Positions 1 to 9,163 of a stretch of 64,000 nt of DNA are shown piece after piece; within the stretch, counting starts at the first letter, position 1, and the number at the start of each line of letters is the position of its first letter. The notes below the pieces were generated by a model. It was given only the letters and a program-made list of their open reading frames with translations, did not search any database and was not told the origin of the DNA. The position numbers and the translations under genes were made by a program. The stretch is from Bariatricus massiliensis (GTDB lineage: Bacteria; Bacillota; Clostridia; Lachnospirales; Lachnospiraceae), in the NCBI RefSeq assembly GCF_900086725.1, contig NZ_LT574838.1, forward strand, positions 1,313,617 to 1,377,616. The letters run 5' to 3'.

Positions 1-1212
1 TCGCATCCTTCTACCCCGAGCCATCCCCGGGAGTGGGATATGGCGCATTTGCTGTACGATGAAATGAAGGAGCTGGGATTCTCCAACATCCGCCTCAGTG
101 ACAATTGTTATCTCTTTGGTGAAATACCTGCCAATATCCCGGATTGGGACGGGCCTGTCATCGGATTTATCTGCCACATGGATACTGCTTCGGAAGTGCC
201 TGCGGAAAACATAAAACCACAGATAATCCACTACGAGGGCGGCGATGTGCTTCTCAACAAAGAGCTTGGCATCACAATGTCCAATAAGGAATATCCTGTT
301 CTTGACCAGTTTGTCGGCTGTGATTTGATATGTTCGGACGGTACCACACTGCTCGGCTCCGATAACAAAGCTGCCATAGCAGAGGTGATGACTATGGCGG
401 AAACTCTTTTCCACGATGACAGTATTAAGCATGGGAAAATAATGATTGGCTTTACACCTGACGAAGAGATTGGACGCGGCGGCGTGTATTTTGATATTGA
501 AGACTTCGGTGCGGATTTTGCCTACACGCTGGATGATTGTACCTTTGGCGTATACACGCCGGAAACTTTCAACGCTTTCAATGTAGATGTATATTTTAAC
601 GGTACTGCCATACATACGGGCTGCGCCAAAAATATTCTCGTCAACGCCGTGAAACTGGCCGAGGAATTCGATTTCCTTCTCCCCCAGCAGGAGCGTCCCG
701 AATTTACTGAAAAACGAGAGGGATTTTATCATCTGCACTCTTTTGACGGTACCATCGACAAAGCACACCTGTATTATCTGCTCCGTGATTTTGATTCAGA
801 CGCACTCGAACACCGGTGTGATATCATGCGTAACGCCGCCAATTTTATCAATGCAAAATATGGAGAGGGACGGGTAGAGCTTGTCTTTCATGATATGTAC
901 CGCAACATGAAGTCCGTCATAGACAAATACCCCAAAGTAACAGAACTTGTCTATGATACATTGCGTGATATGGGCGTTGAGCCGATATGCGAAAGCTCCC
1001 GCGGTGGATATGACGGGTGTACTATTACACTCAACGGGCTGCCCTGTCCTAATATTGGCTGCAGCATGTACAATTGCCACGGGTGCAAAGAATTTTCTGT
1101 AATTCAGGAAATGGAGAAAGTTATCGACATGATTACTCAGATGGTGAAACGCGCGGCTGATATGTCAAGAGAAGATTTCTATCGCTCCGGGCAGGCACAC
1201 ACGGAGGAGTAA
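1..1212 (+). CDS. pepT: Peptidase T (tripeptide aminopeptidase), 5' end outside window
   Basis: Zinc peptidase of the M20 family that removes the N-terminal residue from tripeptides in the cytoplasm. The frame is open from base 1, and the codons before the first ATG at 40 (reading ...PSHPREWD) fit the family, so ATG 40 is not the true start. Roughly 25-30 N-terminal residues lie outside the window; about 403 of the usual ~408 positions' worth of frame is visible. Metal/catalytic landmarks are HMDT, GSDNKAA, TPDEEIGRG, YTLDD and, near the C-terminus, NCHGCKEF. The stop codon is followed directly by the ATG of the next gene, so the two are probably cotranscribed. Identification is secure; partial status is seen directly. 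Confidence 0.93.
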   Translation, partial: SHPSTPSHPREWDMAHLLYDEMKELGFSNIRLSDNCYLFGEIPANIPDWDGPVIGFICHMDTASEVPAENIKPQIIHYEGGDVLLNKELGITMSNKEYPVLDQFVGCDLICSDGTTLLGSDNKAAIAEVMTMAETLFHDDSIKHGKIMIGFTPDEEIGRGGVYFDIEDFGADFAYTLDDCTFGVYTPETFNAFNVDVYFNGTAIHTGCAKNILVNAVKLAEEFDFLLPQQERPEFTEKREGFYHLHSFDGTIDKAHLYYLLRDFDSDALEHRCDIMRNAANFINAKYGEGRVELVFHDMYRNMKSVIDKYPKVTELVYDTLRDMGVEPICESSRGGYDGCTITLNGLPCPNIGCSMYNCHGCKEFSVIQEMEKVIDMITQMVKRAADMSREDFYRSGQAHTEE

Positions 1213-2316
1213 ATGATGTATTATAAATCCTTTAAAGGCAATAAAATCTCAACGCTGGGTCTGGGAAGCTTACGGCTTCCCACTGTTCCCGGCCATTCAG
1301 ATATAATTGACCGCCCGAAAGCCCAGAAGGTAATCGATCAGGCATTTGCCAGCGGTGTCAATTATTTTGACACTGCCTACACCTACCACAATGGAGACTC
1401 CGAGCGTTTTCTTGGAGAAGCGCTTTCCAAATATCCCAGAGACAGTTATTACCTTGCCACGAAATTCTATGTGGCCGCCAGCACAAATATTAGAAGCGTA
1501 TTTGAAGAACAGCTTGAACGGTGCCGGACAGATTATTTTGATTTCTATCTGCTCCACGGAGTTCAGGAACAATACATGGACAAATACATGGATTCCCAAA
1601 AGAACTATATCGGCTATCTTCTAGAACAGAAAAAGGCGGGACGCATCCGTTATCTCGGCTTTTCTTCTCATGCGGCGCCGGATGCTCTCGAGCGCTTCGT
1701 CAACTGGTATCCTGATTTTGATATGGCCTTGATTCAATTAAATTATCTGGACTGGACATTATTAAATGGAAAACGCCAGTACGAAATCCTGACAGCACAT
1801 CAGATACCCATCTGGGTGATGGAGCCGCTGAAGGGCGGACGCTTGATTTCCCTAAACGAAAAAGCGGAGGCCATCCTACACGGGACAGCCCCCCACAATT
1901 CTCTTCCTTCTTGGTCTTTCCGCTATCTTCTCGGACTGGATAATGTACAGTGCGTGCTGAGCGGGATGTCAACGCCCGGACAGGTTGCAGAAAACGCGGC
2001 TATTTTTGAAGAAGGAAACAAGTTATCGCAGCAGGAATCCGACGCTCTTGCGGAGGCAGCCGCCGCATTTAAAAATGATTTGGGCATCCCCTGTTCCTCC
2101 TGCCGTTACTGCTGCCCTGCCTGTCCTGCCGGGCTCGACATTCCTTTGCTGATACAAGGTTATAATGAATTATCCATAAGCGGAGAGACATGGAGGATTT
2201 CCAGCCTGTCACAGACAGCCGGCCCCGATGCCTGTATCCAGTGCGGTGCATGTTCGAAACGATGCCCGCAGAAAATCGATATCCCCGCCGTGATGAGAGC
2301 TTACAGAGGCAGTTAA
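1213..2316 (+). CDS. Aldo/keto reductase with C-terminal 4Fe-4S ferredoxin domain
   Basis: 367-residue protein. An N-terminal aldo/keto reductase TIM barrel (about residues 1-270) carries the catalytic pattern D(T)A..Y (FDTAYTYHNGDSE), K (ATKFY) and H (LLHGV). It is followed by a ferredoxin-like tail with two four-cysteine clusters, CSSCRYCCPACP and CIQCGACSKRCP. Such fusions are common in anaerobic Firmicutes and probably couple carbonyl or polyol redox chemistry to Fe-S electron transfer. The physiological substrate cannot be read from sequence. It starts at the base after the pepT stop. Its TAA overlaps the stop codon of the convergent gene, leaving no space for a terminator. A second gene of the same architecture lies at 16666-17811. 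Confidence 0.88.
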   Translation: MMYYKSFKGNKISTLGLGSLRLPTVPGHSDIIDRPKAQKVIDQAFASGVNYFDTAYTYHNGDSERFLGEALSKYPRDSYYLATKFYVAASTNIRSVFEEQLERCRTDYFDFYLLHGVQEQYMDKYMDSQKNYIGYLLEQKKAGRIRYLGFSSHAAPDALERFVNWYPDFDMALIQLNYLDWTLLNGKRQYEILTAHQIPIWVMEPLKGGRLISLNEKAEAILHGTAPHNSLPSWSFRYLLGLDNVQCVLSGMSTPGQVAENAAIFEEGNKLSQQESDALAEAAAAFKNDLGIPCSSCRYCCPACPAGLDIPLLIQGYNELSISGETWRISSLSQTAGPDACIQCGACSKRCPQKIDIPAVMRAYRGS

Positions 2317-3308
2317 CCTGCTGCCTCCAAAATCATATCCAGTATCCGTGCATTGCCGACAGTCTCCTCTTCTGTAATATAGGGAGACTCTTCTCCAAGC
2401 ACGCATCTGCTGAACTGTGCAATCTCCAGCATATAATTGTCCGGACACAGCACGGTATATTCTGTGCATTCTTCGTCCTTGATTTCCACATTGTCCACGA
2501 TACCGTTCACCGTCACGGTGAATTTACAGATATTGCGGCAGTTAAAATTGCATGGCACTTCAATCCTTCCTTTTTCTCCCACCAGCGCGTAATAGCCTCT
2601 GGCATAAGAATTCAAGGAGGAGTAGCCTGCCGCCTGTGTCCCGTCCTCATACTTCAGCAGGAAGGTATTGCTCACATCCACACCGTACGTGTCATCTATC
2701 TCCGCAAGCGCTTTAGCCTGAACCGGCATTTTGCCGAGAAGATAGGAAATCACACTGATGTCGTAACACGCCATGTCATAAAAAGCGCCTCCGCCAAGCT
2801 CCCTCTGCATGCGGATATTCCCCATGTCCGTCAGGACATCTGTCAAATGGGCCTCCACATATTTTATCTTACCGATAGTTCCTGCGTCCGCTGTCTGTTT
2901 TACTTTCTGCACAAGTGGCGCATGGCGGTAGGCGAAGGCTTCCATCAAAAGAACGCCTCTTTCCCTGCAATATTGGAACATTTCCCTTGCCTGTGCTTCA
3001 TTCATCGCCAAGGGCTTCTCGCAGAGAATGTGTTTCCCTGCGTCCGCCGCTTTTTTTACCCACTGACAATGAAGCGTGTTGGGAAGAGGAATATATACTG
3101 CGTCCACCTTAGAATCCGCAAGAAGCTCCTCATACGCCTCATATGTTTTTTCTATAGGAAATAATTCACTGAATTCAGCAAGTTTCTCTTGTCCCCTGCT
3201 GGCCACCGCATACAGACAGGCATTATCTGCCTTCAAAAGCCCGGGAATCACCCGGTTCTTAGCGATTGCGGCGCAGCCCAATATTCCCCAGTTTACCTTT
3301 TTACCCAT
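2313..3308 (-). CDS. Gfo/Idh/MocA family oxidoreductase
   Basis: 331-residue NAD(P)-dependent sugar/polyol dehydrogenase of the glucose-fructose oxidoreductase family. The N-terminal Rossmann fold has the nucleotide loop ILGCAAIAKNRVIPGL near residues 9-24, and the conserved EKPLAMNEAQ motif near residues 97-106 contains the EKP lysine used in catalysis. The C-terminal half is the family's substrate-binding sheet. It is the last gene of the 10162-to-2313 minus-strand operon, six bases after the kinase gene, so it probably acts on the same imported sugar or a derivative. Its stop codon overlaps the stop of the convergent aldo/keto reductase by four bases. Substrate unknown. Confidence 0.9.
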   Translation of the reverse strand: MGKKVNWGILGCAAIAKNRVIPGLLKADNACLYAVASRGQEKLAEFSELFPIEKTYEAYEELLADSKVDAVYIPLPNTLHCQWVKKAADAGKHILCEKPLAMNEAQAREMFQYCRERGVLLMEAFAYRHAPLVQKVKQTADAGTIGKIKYVEAHLTDVLTDMGNIRMQRELGGGAFYDMACYDISVISYLLGKMPVQAKALAEIDDTYGVDVSNTFLLKYEDGTQAAGYSSLNSYARGYYALVGEKGRIEVPCNFNCRNICKFTVTVNGIVDNVEIKDEECTEYTVLCPDNYMLEIAQFSRCVLGEESPYITEEETVGNARILDMILEAAG

Positions 3309-3314
3309 TGCCTT

Positions 3315-5054
3315 TTACCTTCCTTCCACGAATTCTCTCATCCCTTGCAAGATGAGCCATACCGAAGTGGCGCCGGCATCCTGATGGCCCACTGCCCGCT
3401 CCATGAGCGACTTGGCCCGTCCAAATTTGGCGGTATACTTCTTGGTGTCTTCCATTCCCTGCCGGGCTGCCTCTTCTGCGGCCTTCAGTATATCCAGAAG
3501 ACTGCCATTACGGTTTTTCTCCATAGCCTCAACCGCCGGGGACAACGCGTCCACCATTGTCTTATCTCCTACCTGTGCTTTTCCCCGTTCTTGAATCGCC
3601 TGCAGGCTTTTACGCTCCATATTCACAAGGTCTTCCCCAAAGAGCACGGGCTTTGGCTCCATCCCTTTTGCCCCTGCTAAATAGAGACTTCCGAAGATAA
3701 CGCCGGACGCACCGCCCATAGACATGAGCATGGCATTGCCCGCCGCCTCAAAGAGTGCATATGCATTTTCCTCAGTTTCCATATGGAGCAGTTTCTTTCT
3801 CGCTTTCTGCATCCCGCCTGCCATGCCGATGCCGTGGTCGCCGTCACCGATGGCACTGTCGATTTCCGTCAAATAAGGCTTGCTGGCAATAATCTTATCC
3901 GCTATGTAGAGCAGCATATTTCTAGTATCAGAGGCATTCAGCTCGCTCAGCTCCCCCTCCTTGCTGCGGACAATCTTGATTTCTTCCATCTCATCCACGT
4001 CTACCTCTGGCTCCTCTTCTTCGCCCTCTTCCAGCGTCTGCATACTGCCGGTCAGTTCTCCTTTGGCATAGTAAGGGGAGTAACAAGGCGCGTCCAGATA
4101 TTTCTTGAGTTCTTCGTCCAGTTTTAAAATGGTGATAGAAAAGCCTCCCATCTCCATACAGGTACAGTATGTCTTCACCTCCGCGTCGTGGATAAGAATC
4201 CCATCCGCTGCCATCTTTTTATGGAGGTCATAGAAAACAATGTTCAATTCCAGAAGCGGTGTAGAGCCCAATCCGTTGACCAGAACAGCGGTCTCGTCCC
4301 CTTCCTTCAGCCCCATCTCTGTTTTCAGCTCCGTATACATCCGTTCTACCAGCTTATCCGCTGGCTGCATCTTTGTCCGCTCGATTCCTGGCTCCCCGTG
4401 GAGCCCCATGCCAAATTCCACCTCATCATCAGGAAGTTCGAAGGTCGGCTTGTCATTGCCCGGAAGCGTGCCCGGTGAAGTGGCAAGCCCGATTGTATTA
4501 ATGTGGTCCCTCGCCTTTTCCGCGACCCTGACCACCTCTTCAAAGGGCAGTCCCGCATCGCAGGCTGCTCCGGCTATTTTTATGACAAAGACATCCCCCG
4601 CGATTCCCCGCCGATCTGTAATCCGCTCTTTCGGCGCAGATGCACAGTCATCCCACACCCGGACATGGGCAGTCTTCATCCCATCCGCCTGACACAGTTC
4701 CTCCGCCATATCAAAGTTCAGATTATCCCCCGCATAGCATCCATAGATAAAGAGAACTCCCTTCCCTTGATCCACCGCTTTTGCCGTCTCATATATCAGT
4801 TCCGGATTGGGGGACGCACAGATATTGCCGCAGGCAACCGCATCCGCAAGACCTGCGCCACAGTAGCCAGAGAAAAGTGGCTCATGGCCGCTTCCTCCTC
4901 CGATGACAAGTGCTACCTTCCCCTTGCGGTTTCCCTTATAACGAAAGGCATTGTAGTCCCCGATTTTTTTATAATATCGCTTATATGCGGTGAGATAGCC
5001 GGCAAGCATCTCCTCCACAACATTTGTTACATCCTCGTTTAAAATTTTTTTCAT
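3315..5054 (-). CDS. Fused DhaK-DhaL ketose kinase (dihydroxyacetone kinase family)
   Basis: 579-residue fusion. The N-terminal DhaK domain (about 1-330) has the glycine loop GGGSGHEPLF near 52-61 and the substrate-anchoring histidine in GLHGEPG (His219 by count), which in this family forms a hemiaminal with the carbonyl of dihydroxyacetone. After an acidic linker (about 345-365) comes a DhaL domain (about 375-579) with the Mg-ATP motif GDGDHG. The family phosphorylates short ketoses: dihydroxyacetone and, in some bacteria, D- or L-erythrulose and apulose. It sits between an HxlB-like isomerase and a Gfo/Idh enzyme in an importer operon, which points to a sugar-specific kinase rather than a glycerol pathway. 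The exact substrate is inference. Confidence 0.88.
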   Translation of the reverse strand: MKKILNEDVTNVVEEMLAGYLTAYKRYYKKIGDYNAFRYKGNRKGKVALVIGGGSGHEPLFSGYCGAGLADAVACGNICASPNPELIYETAKAVDQGKGVLFIYGCYAGDNLNFDMAEELCQADGMKTAHVRVWDDCASAPKERITDRRGIAGDVFVIKIAGAACDAGLPFEEVVRVAEKARDHINTIGLATSPGTLPGNDKPTFELPDDEVEFGMGLHGEPGIERTKMQPADKLVERMYTELKTEMGLKEGDETAVLVNGLGSTPLLELNIVFYDLHKKMAADGILIHDAEVKTYCTCMEMGGFSITILKLDEELKKYLDAPCYSPYYAKGELTGSMQTLEEGEEEEPEVDVDEMEEIKIVRSKEGELSELNASDTRNMLLYIADKIIASKPYLTEIDSAIGDGDHGIGMAGGMQKARKKLLHMETEENAYALFEAAGNAMLMSMGGASGVIFGSLYLAGAKGMEPKPVLFGEDLVNMERKSLQAIQERGKAQVGDKTMVDALSPAVEAMEKNRNGSLLDILKAAEEAARQGMEDTKKYTAKFGRAKSLMERAVGHQDAGATSVWLILQGMREFVEGR

Positions 5055-5069
5055 AGCAGCGCTTCCTCC

Positions 5070-5633
5070 TTACTCCACATTCCTGTGACGGCAGGACATT
5101 TTTTCAAATGACAGTTCCGGCGTTTCCTCCACAATGGTCATCACAATCATGTCGAAGGTTATCAACAGGCATTGCTCAAAAAGATTGCCCATGGGCTGCA
5201 TGGACGGTACTACATCGTCCGCCCCCCGGTAGACTGCGGCCGGGAGAAAAAATACAGCGTCCGCCACTTCCTTCGCCGTCCGTCCGCTTGGCGAACCGGT
5301 CACCACATAGATATACGCTCCTGCCTCTTTCGCCCGCTCGCAAACATAGTTGATATGTCCAATCTGTCCGTCTCCAAGGGTCGCTATCACTAAGTCGCCC
5401 TTCTGGATGCCGGGCGTGGTGTCATCCCATATCCAGTGGATTTCCTTGCCCATGTGCATCAGCCGCATGGCAAAAGCACGGGTGGCAAGGCCCTCACGTC
5501 CAACACCGATCAAAAAGATTCTCTCATGTGCTTTCACGGTATCGATAAATTCTCGAAGCCCCTGCTGGTTCAGACTCTCATAAACCTTACGGTGTTCCTC
5601 CAGTATCGCTTCATACATTGTCTTAAACTCCAT
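5070..5633 (-). CDS. SIS-domain sugar-phosphate isomerase, HxlB-like
   Basis: 187-residue single SIS domain. The N-terminal IGVGREGLATRAFAMRLMHMG stretch (near 43-63), the TTPGIQKGDLVIATLGDG strand-turn, and the C-terminal MSCRHRNVE tail resemble 6-phospho-3-hexuloisomerase (HxlB/PHI), and the length matches that family. The usual partner HxlA (hexulose-phosphate synthase) is absent from the operon, so a ribulose-monophosphate role is unlikely. An aldose/ketose interconversion on the phosphorylated product of the neighbouring DhaK-DhaL kinase is more plausible. The start is well supported by AGGAGGAG seven bases upstream. Function beyond SIS isomerase is inference. Confidence 0.83.
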   Translation of the reverse strand: MEFKTMYEAILEEHRKVYESLNQQGLREFIDTVKAHERIFLIGVGREGLATRAFAMRLMHMGKEIHWIWDDTTPGIQKGDLVIATLGDGQIGHINYVCERAKEAGAYIYVVTGSPSGRTAKEVADAVFFLPAAVYRGADDVVPSMQPMGNLFEQCLLITFDMIVMTIVEETPELSFEKMSCRHRNVE

Positions 5634-5650
5634 ACAGAATCTCCTCCTCT

Positions 5651-6538
5651 TTATGAATCAAGTTCTTTATGCAGATAGTCCATCGTCCTCTTCATGCCCT
5701 CATATACATGGTCGTCCTCATCCTCAAAAATCGTGACCACCTCAAGGTACTGTACGATATCGGAAAGTCCGGACTCCTCCACGGCCTTCTTGATATACGC
5801 AGGCGTTACGATACCTTCCTTTGTAAAATCCCAATGGCGGTCCAGCATGCCGTCAGTCTGCTGCAGATGAATAGAACCTACATAGGGCGCACATTTTTTG
5901 AGCCACAGCGTCATATCTGCCTCTTCTTTTAAAAGCGGCTTGTACAATGCATGCCCCCAGTCAATGAGAAGCTTCACCGGAATCGCCGTTCCTTCCAAGT
6001 CTTTCATCATCTGAAGAGATACTTCCGGGCTGTGAGGGAATTCTGTCCAGAGCGGGGTAGCTTCAATGTGAATCTCCTCCAGACCTTTTTCCTTTCCATA
6101 TTGGGCAAGCCGGCGGATATAATCCAGCATAATCCCATACAGCTCACTCCGCTTTTGTTCATCCCTCGCGTCGTCATAATTCATTCCGCCCACAGGGCTT
6201 CCAAGCACCTTGGCTCCCATCTTCACGGTCATATCCACTGCCCGTTTAAAATAAGTAAACGCGATTTCCCGCTGTAATGCAGACGGCGCCAGAAAATTGG
6301 CATAGCTGTAAGCCGCAAGGCCGGCGAAGGTGGCGTCAATAGCCACTCCCTCCGCCGCGAACGCCTCACGGTACTCCTCCACCATCTTATCCCGCTGCTC
6401 CTCGGGCCACCACGGGTCTATCAGGTCCCATGTAAACTGTACATGCTCCACCCCAAAGTCTTGGCGGCACATTTTAGCAAGCTGTTCTGGTTTCATCCAA
6501 CGCTTTACCGCAAATGACAAATTAAGTCCAAGCTTCAT
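5651..6538 (-). CDS. Sugar-phosphate isomerase/epimerase, xylose-isomerase-like TIM barrel
   Basis: 295-residue AP-endonuclease-2-type TIM barrel. Expected divalent-metal ligands are visible in order: Glu in HIEATPLW, Asp/His in LLIDWGHALY, His in IHLQQTDG and Glu in QYLEVVTIF. The family epimerises or isomerises keto-sugars and their phosphates. The N-terminus (MKLGLNLSFAVKRW) is reminiscent, from memory, of EryC/LerI-type tetrulose-phosphate enzymes, but that could not be checked. The gene lies 17 bases upstream of the SIS gene and is followed by a DhaK-type kinase, a combination seen in tetritol/tetrulose pathways. Start supported by AAGGAGG. Confidence 0.82.
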   Translation of the reverse strand: MKLGLNLSFAVKRWMKPEQLAKMCRQDFGVEHVQFTWDLIDPWWPEEQRDKMVEEYREAFAAEGVAIDATFAGLAAYSYANFLAPSALQREIAFTYFKRAVDMTVKMGAKVLGSPVGGMNYDDARDEQKRSELYGIMLDYIRRLAQYGKEKGLEEIHIEATPLWTEFPHSPEVSLQMMKDLEGTAIPVKLLIDWGHALYKPLLKEEADMTLWLKKCAPYVGSIHLQQTDGMLDRHWDFTKEGIVTPAYIKKAVEESGLSDIVQYLEVVTIFEDEDDHVYEGMKRTMDYLHKELDS

Positions 6539-6562
6539 ATTCCTGCCTCCTTACCTATCACA

Positions 6563-7564
6563 CTAATTCACTTTGATTTTCCGCTGTTTCCTCTCTCTGA
6601 TCATGTCAGATATGGAACTGAAGGAAATAGCGATAACAACCACAATACCGGATACCGCAGACTGCCAGTATACGTTGACACCGAACAGGACAATCATATT
6701 CTGGATGATACTGATAACGGCGGCTCCGATGAGAGCGCCCGCCGGATTGCCAATCCCGCCCGTCAGGGACACGCCTCCGATAACAGATGAAGCGATGGAG
6801 TTCATCGGCCAGTTTTCTCCGATAGCGGACTGGGATGAGCCAAGCCTTGCCACATACAAAATACCTGCCAGCGCTGAGATAAATCCCACGATAGAATAAA
6901 TCATAATACGGATGCGGTCTACTTTGATGCCTAGAATCTTAGCGGCCTCCCGGCTGTTGCCGATGGCATAAATATACCGCCCCGTTTTTGTCTTTTTCAC
7001 AAGAAACAAAACACAGATCAATACAATAATCGTAAAAATAAATGGGATTGGAATTGGGCCTACATTCCCCTTACCGAAGATATAAATGCTCTCCGGAATC
7101 CCTGTGATGGCCTTCCCTTTTGTAAGCACCAGATTGATGCCTCCATAAACGCCCTGCATACCGATGGTGGCCACCATAGAATTTAATCTTAGCTTCGTGA
7201 TAATCAACCCGTTGATCGCGCCGAACACCAGTCCCAGAATCAAAGCGATCACCAAAGATAAATAGGGATTGAATCCATAATTCACCATCATCATACCTGC
7301 TAAAATACCGCACAATGACGCAATCTTGCCCACAGACAAGTCCAGCTCTCCAATCAGAAGAAGCAGCGACTGCCCGATACCGATCATGCCGATGAACGCC
7401 AAATCCCTTACCAGCGCCTGCAAATTATAAATATCCAGAAAATACGGAGACATCACACTTGCAATGATGATCATCAGGATCAGTATCACGCCCATAGCTG
7501 TCATATTACTTTTCTTTAACGCACTGATTATGGCGTTATTCTTCTTTGCTTTTTCTTTACTCAT
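6563..7564 (-). CDS. CUT2 sugar ABC importer, permease subunit (RbsC family)
   Basis: 333-residue polytopic membrane protein of the ribose/xylose (BPD_transp_2) permease family, with about eight to ten hydrophobic helices. Family landmarks include IGMIGIGQSLLLLIGELDLSVG (N-terminal half), AIGNSREAAKILGI (cytoplasmic loop) and IGGVSLTGGIGNPAG. It forms the membrane channel with the ATPase at 7581-9086 and the receptor at 9164-10162. It is followed by the three sugar-phosphate enzymes, so this importer feeds that pathway. RBS GAGGAG precedes the start. Confidence 0.92.
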   Translation of the reverse strand: MSKEKAKKNNAIISALKKSNMTAMGVILILMIIIASVMSPYFLDIYNLQALVRDLAFIGMIGIGQSLLLLIGELDLSVGKIASLCGILAGMMMVNYGFNPYLSLVIALILGLVFGAINGLIITKLRLNSMVATIGMQGVYGGINLVLTKGKAITGIPESIYIFGKGNVGPIPIPFIFTIIVLICVLFLVKKTKTGRYIYAIGNSREAAKILGIKVDRIRIMIYSIVGFISALAGILYVARLGSSQSAIGENWPMNSIASSVIGGVSLTGGIGNPAGALIGAAVISIIQNMIVLFGVNVYWQSAVSGIVVVIAISFSSISDMIRERKQRKIKVN

Positions 7565-7580
7565 AATACCCGACTCCTCT

Positions 7581-9086
7581 TTACTCAGATTTTAACTGAT
7601 TCTCTTTTGTATTTACGCCGATAATCGCGCTCAATATTGCCTCCTTATCCGCCTCCGCGTCATACTCTCCGGCCTTCTTTCCCTCATATAGAGCGATAAT
7701 ACGGTTGGAGCATTTTTTCACTTCCTCCATCTCGGACGAAATCAGAATGATTCCGATGTTCTTCTCCTCCGCCAGTTCTTTCATCAGACGGTAGATTTCT
7801 GCCTTTGTCCCCACGTCGATTCCCTTCGTAGGCTCATCAAACACAAGCACTTTAGGCTCGCAGCACATAGAGCGCCCGATGATAACCTTCTGCTGGTTTC
7901 CTCCGCTCAAGAACTGAATGGCCTTGTCGGAATCCGGCGTCTTCACGTCATATGTATCAATTACTTCCTGTGCCAATTCACTTTCTTTTTTCCTTGATAT
8001 TCCGATACCGGACTGCAGCTTTTCCAACACCGATATGGAAATATTCTCCCTTATGCTAAGTTCTGGCAGAATCCCCTGCTTCTTCCTCTCCTCGGGAAGA
8101 TAGATGAAGCCGTGCTTTACCGAATAATTCGTATCTCCTAATTTCCACTCCTCACCGTCCAGCTTTACTTTGCCTGAGTACACCGGCAGATAGCCAAAGA
8201 TGGCCTGCATCAACTCACTGCGCCCTGCGCCCACCAGCCCGGAGAATCCCAGTATCTCGCCTTTCTTAAGGTGGAAGCTGATATCTGTGAACCGCTCTCC
8301 CGTCAGATGCTCTACTTCCAGCAGGACATCGTCGCTGACCTTGGCCGAACAGTACCTCTGGTCCTGTATAACTTTACGCCCTGTCATCTGGGAGATGACC
8401 CATGGAATGTCTATATCCTTAATCTCTGAATAAGCTACTTTTTTACCGTTTCTAAATACGGTCAATTCCGAGCCAAGCTGAAAGATTTCTTCCAGCTTAT
8501 GGGAAATAAAAATGACAGCCTTGTTGTCTGCCTGTATCTCACGTATAATCTCGAACAAAATCTGGGTGTCCTCTGTCGTAAGGCTAGTGGTAGGCTCGTC
8601 CAGCATCAGCACCTCATAGTCTTCGTGGACTGTGGCACGGGCAATCTGCAGAAGCTGCTGCGAGGAGACAGAGATATCCCTTACAAGCTCATCCGGCTTC
8701 ACAGGAATCCGGAACCGCTCCAGAAGGGGAACCGCCCTCTCCTCCAATACTTTTTGATTGACTAACCCTTTGAAACCCGACTTTTCATATGGGAGAAATA
8801 GATTCTCCGCCACGGACATATACCCAAACAAATCAATCTCCTGCGGCACATAGGCAACCTTGTCAAACAGCGCTTTATTCTTCAACGCATTCTGTCCGTC
8901 AATGAGAACCTCTCCCTTTTCCGGCTCATAGACTCCCGTCAGACATTTGATCAAGGTACTCTTCCCCGCACCATTCTCGCCGATAATGCAGTGAATCCTG
9001 CCAGCCTCAAAGGCAACATCCACAGAATCCAGGGCAACTACGCCCGGAAATAATTTTGTAATATCGTGCGCCTCCAATACTTTCAT
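7581..9086 (-). CDS. CUT2 sugar ABC importer, tandem ATPase (RbsA family)
   Basis: 501-residue protein with two nucleotide-binding domains. Domain 1 has Walker A GENGAGKST (about 37-45), signature ISVSSQQLLQIARA and Walker B MLDEPTTSLT. Domain 2 has the usual altered P-loop GLVGAGRSE, an intact LSGGNQQKV and Walker B VFDEPTKGIDVG. It energises the adjacent permease. It provides a useful local contrast to the degenerate homologue at 11211-12620, in which these motifs are lost. A strong hairpin lies between this gene and the upstream receptor gene. Confidence 0.94.
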   Translation of the reverse strand: MKVLEAHDITKLFPGVVALDSVDVAFEAGRIHCIIGENGAGKSTLIKCLTGVYEPEKGEVLIDGQNALKNKALFDKVAYVPQEIDLFGYMSVAENLFLPYEKSGFKGLVNQKVLEERAVPLLERFRIPVKPDELVRDISVSSQQLLQIARATVHEDYEVLMLDEPTTSLTTEDTQILFEIIREIQADNKAVIFISHKLEEIFQLGSELTVFRNGKKVAYSEIKDIDIPWVISQMTGRKVIQDQRYCSAKVSDDVLLEVEHLTGERFTDISFHLKKGEILGFSGLVGAGRSELMQAIFGYLPVYSGKVKLDGEEWKLGDTNYSVKHGFIYLPEERKKQGILPELSIRENISISVLEKLQSGIGISRKKESELAQEVIDTYDVKTPDSDKAIQFLSGGNQQKVIIGRSMCCEPKVLVFDEPTKGIDVGTKAEIYRLMKELAEEKNIGIILISSEMEEVKKCSNRIIALYEGKKAGEYDAEADKEAILSAIIGVNTKENQLKSE

Positions 9087-9109
9087 AGGCTCGCTCCTTC
9101 TCTATCTGA

Positions 9110-9153
9110 AAAGAGGCTTGTGGCTTGAGAAACCTCCAGCCACAAGCCTCTTT
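9110..9153 (-). terminator. Intercistronic hairpin between receptor and ATPase genes
   Basis: Perfect 16-base inverted repeat, arms 9110-9125 and 9138-9153 with a 12-base loop; on the minus strand it is followed by TTTTC. It sits after the receptor stop codon and before the ATPase RBS. It probably acts as a leaky terminator or 3'-end stabiliser giving more receptor than ATPase/permease mRNA. Comparable hairpins occur at 26313-26338 and 56882-56928. Confidence 0.75.
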
Positions 9154-9163
9154 CATCTTACTG

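Noticed and set aside
2190..3164. 324-codon open frame on the plus strand
   Set aside because: Antisense to the Gfo/Idh gene and overlapping the end of the aldo/keto reductase; no RBS or recognisable domain.
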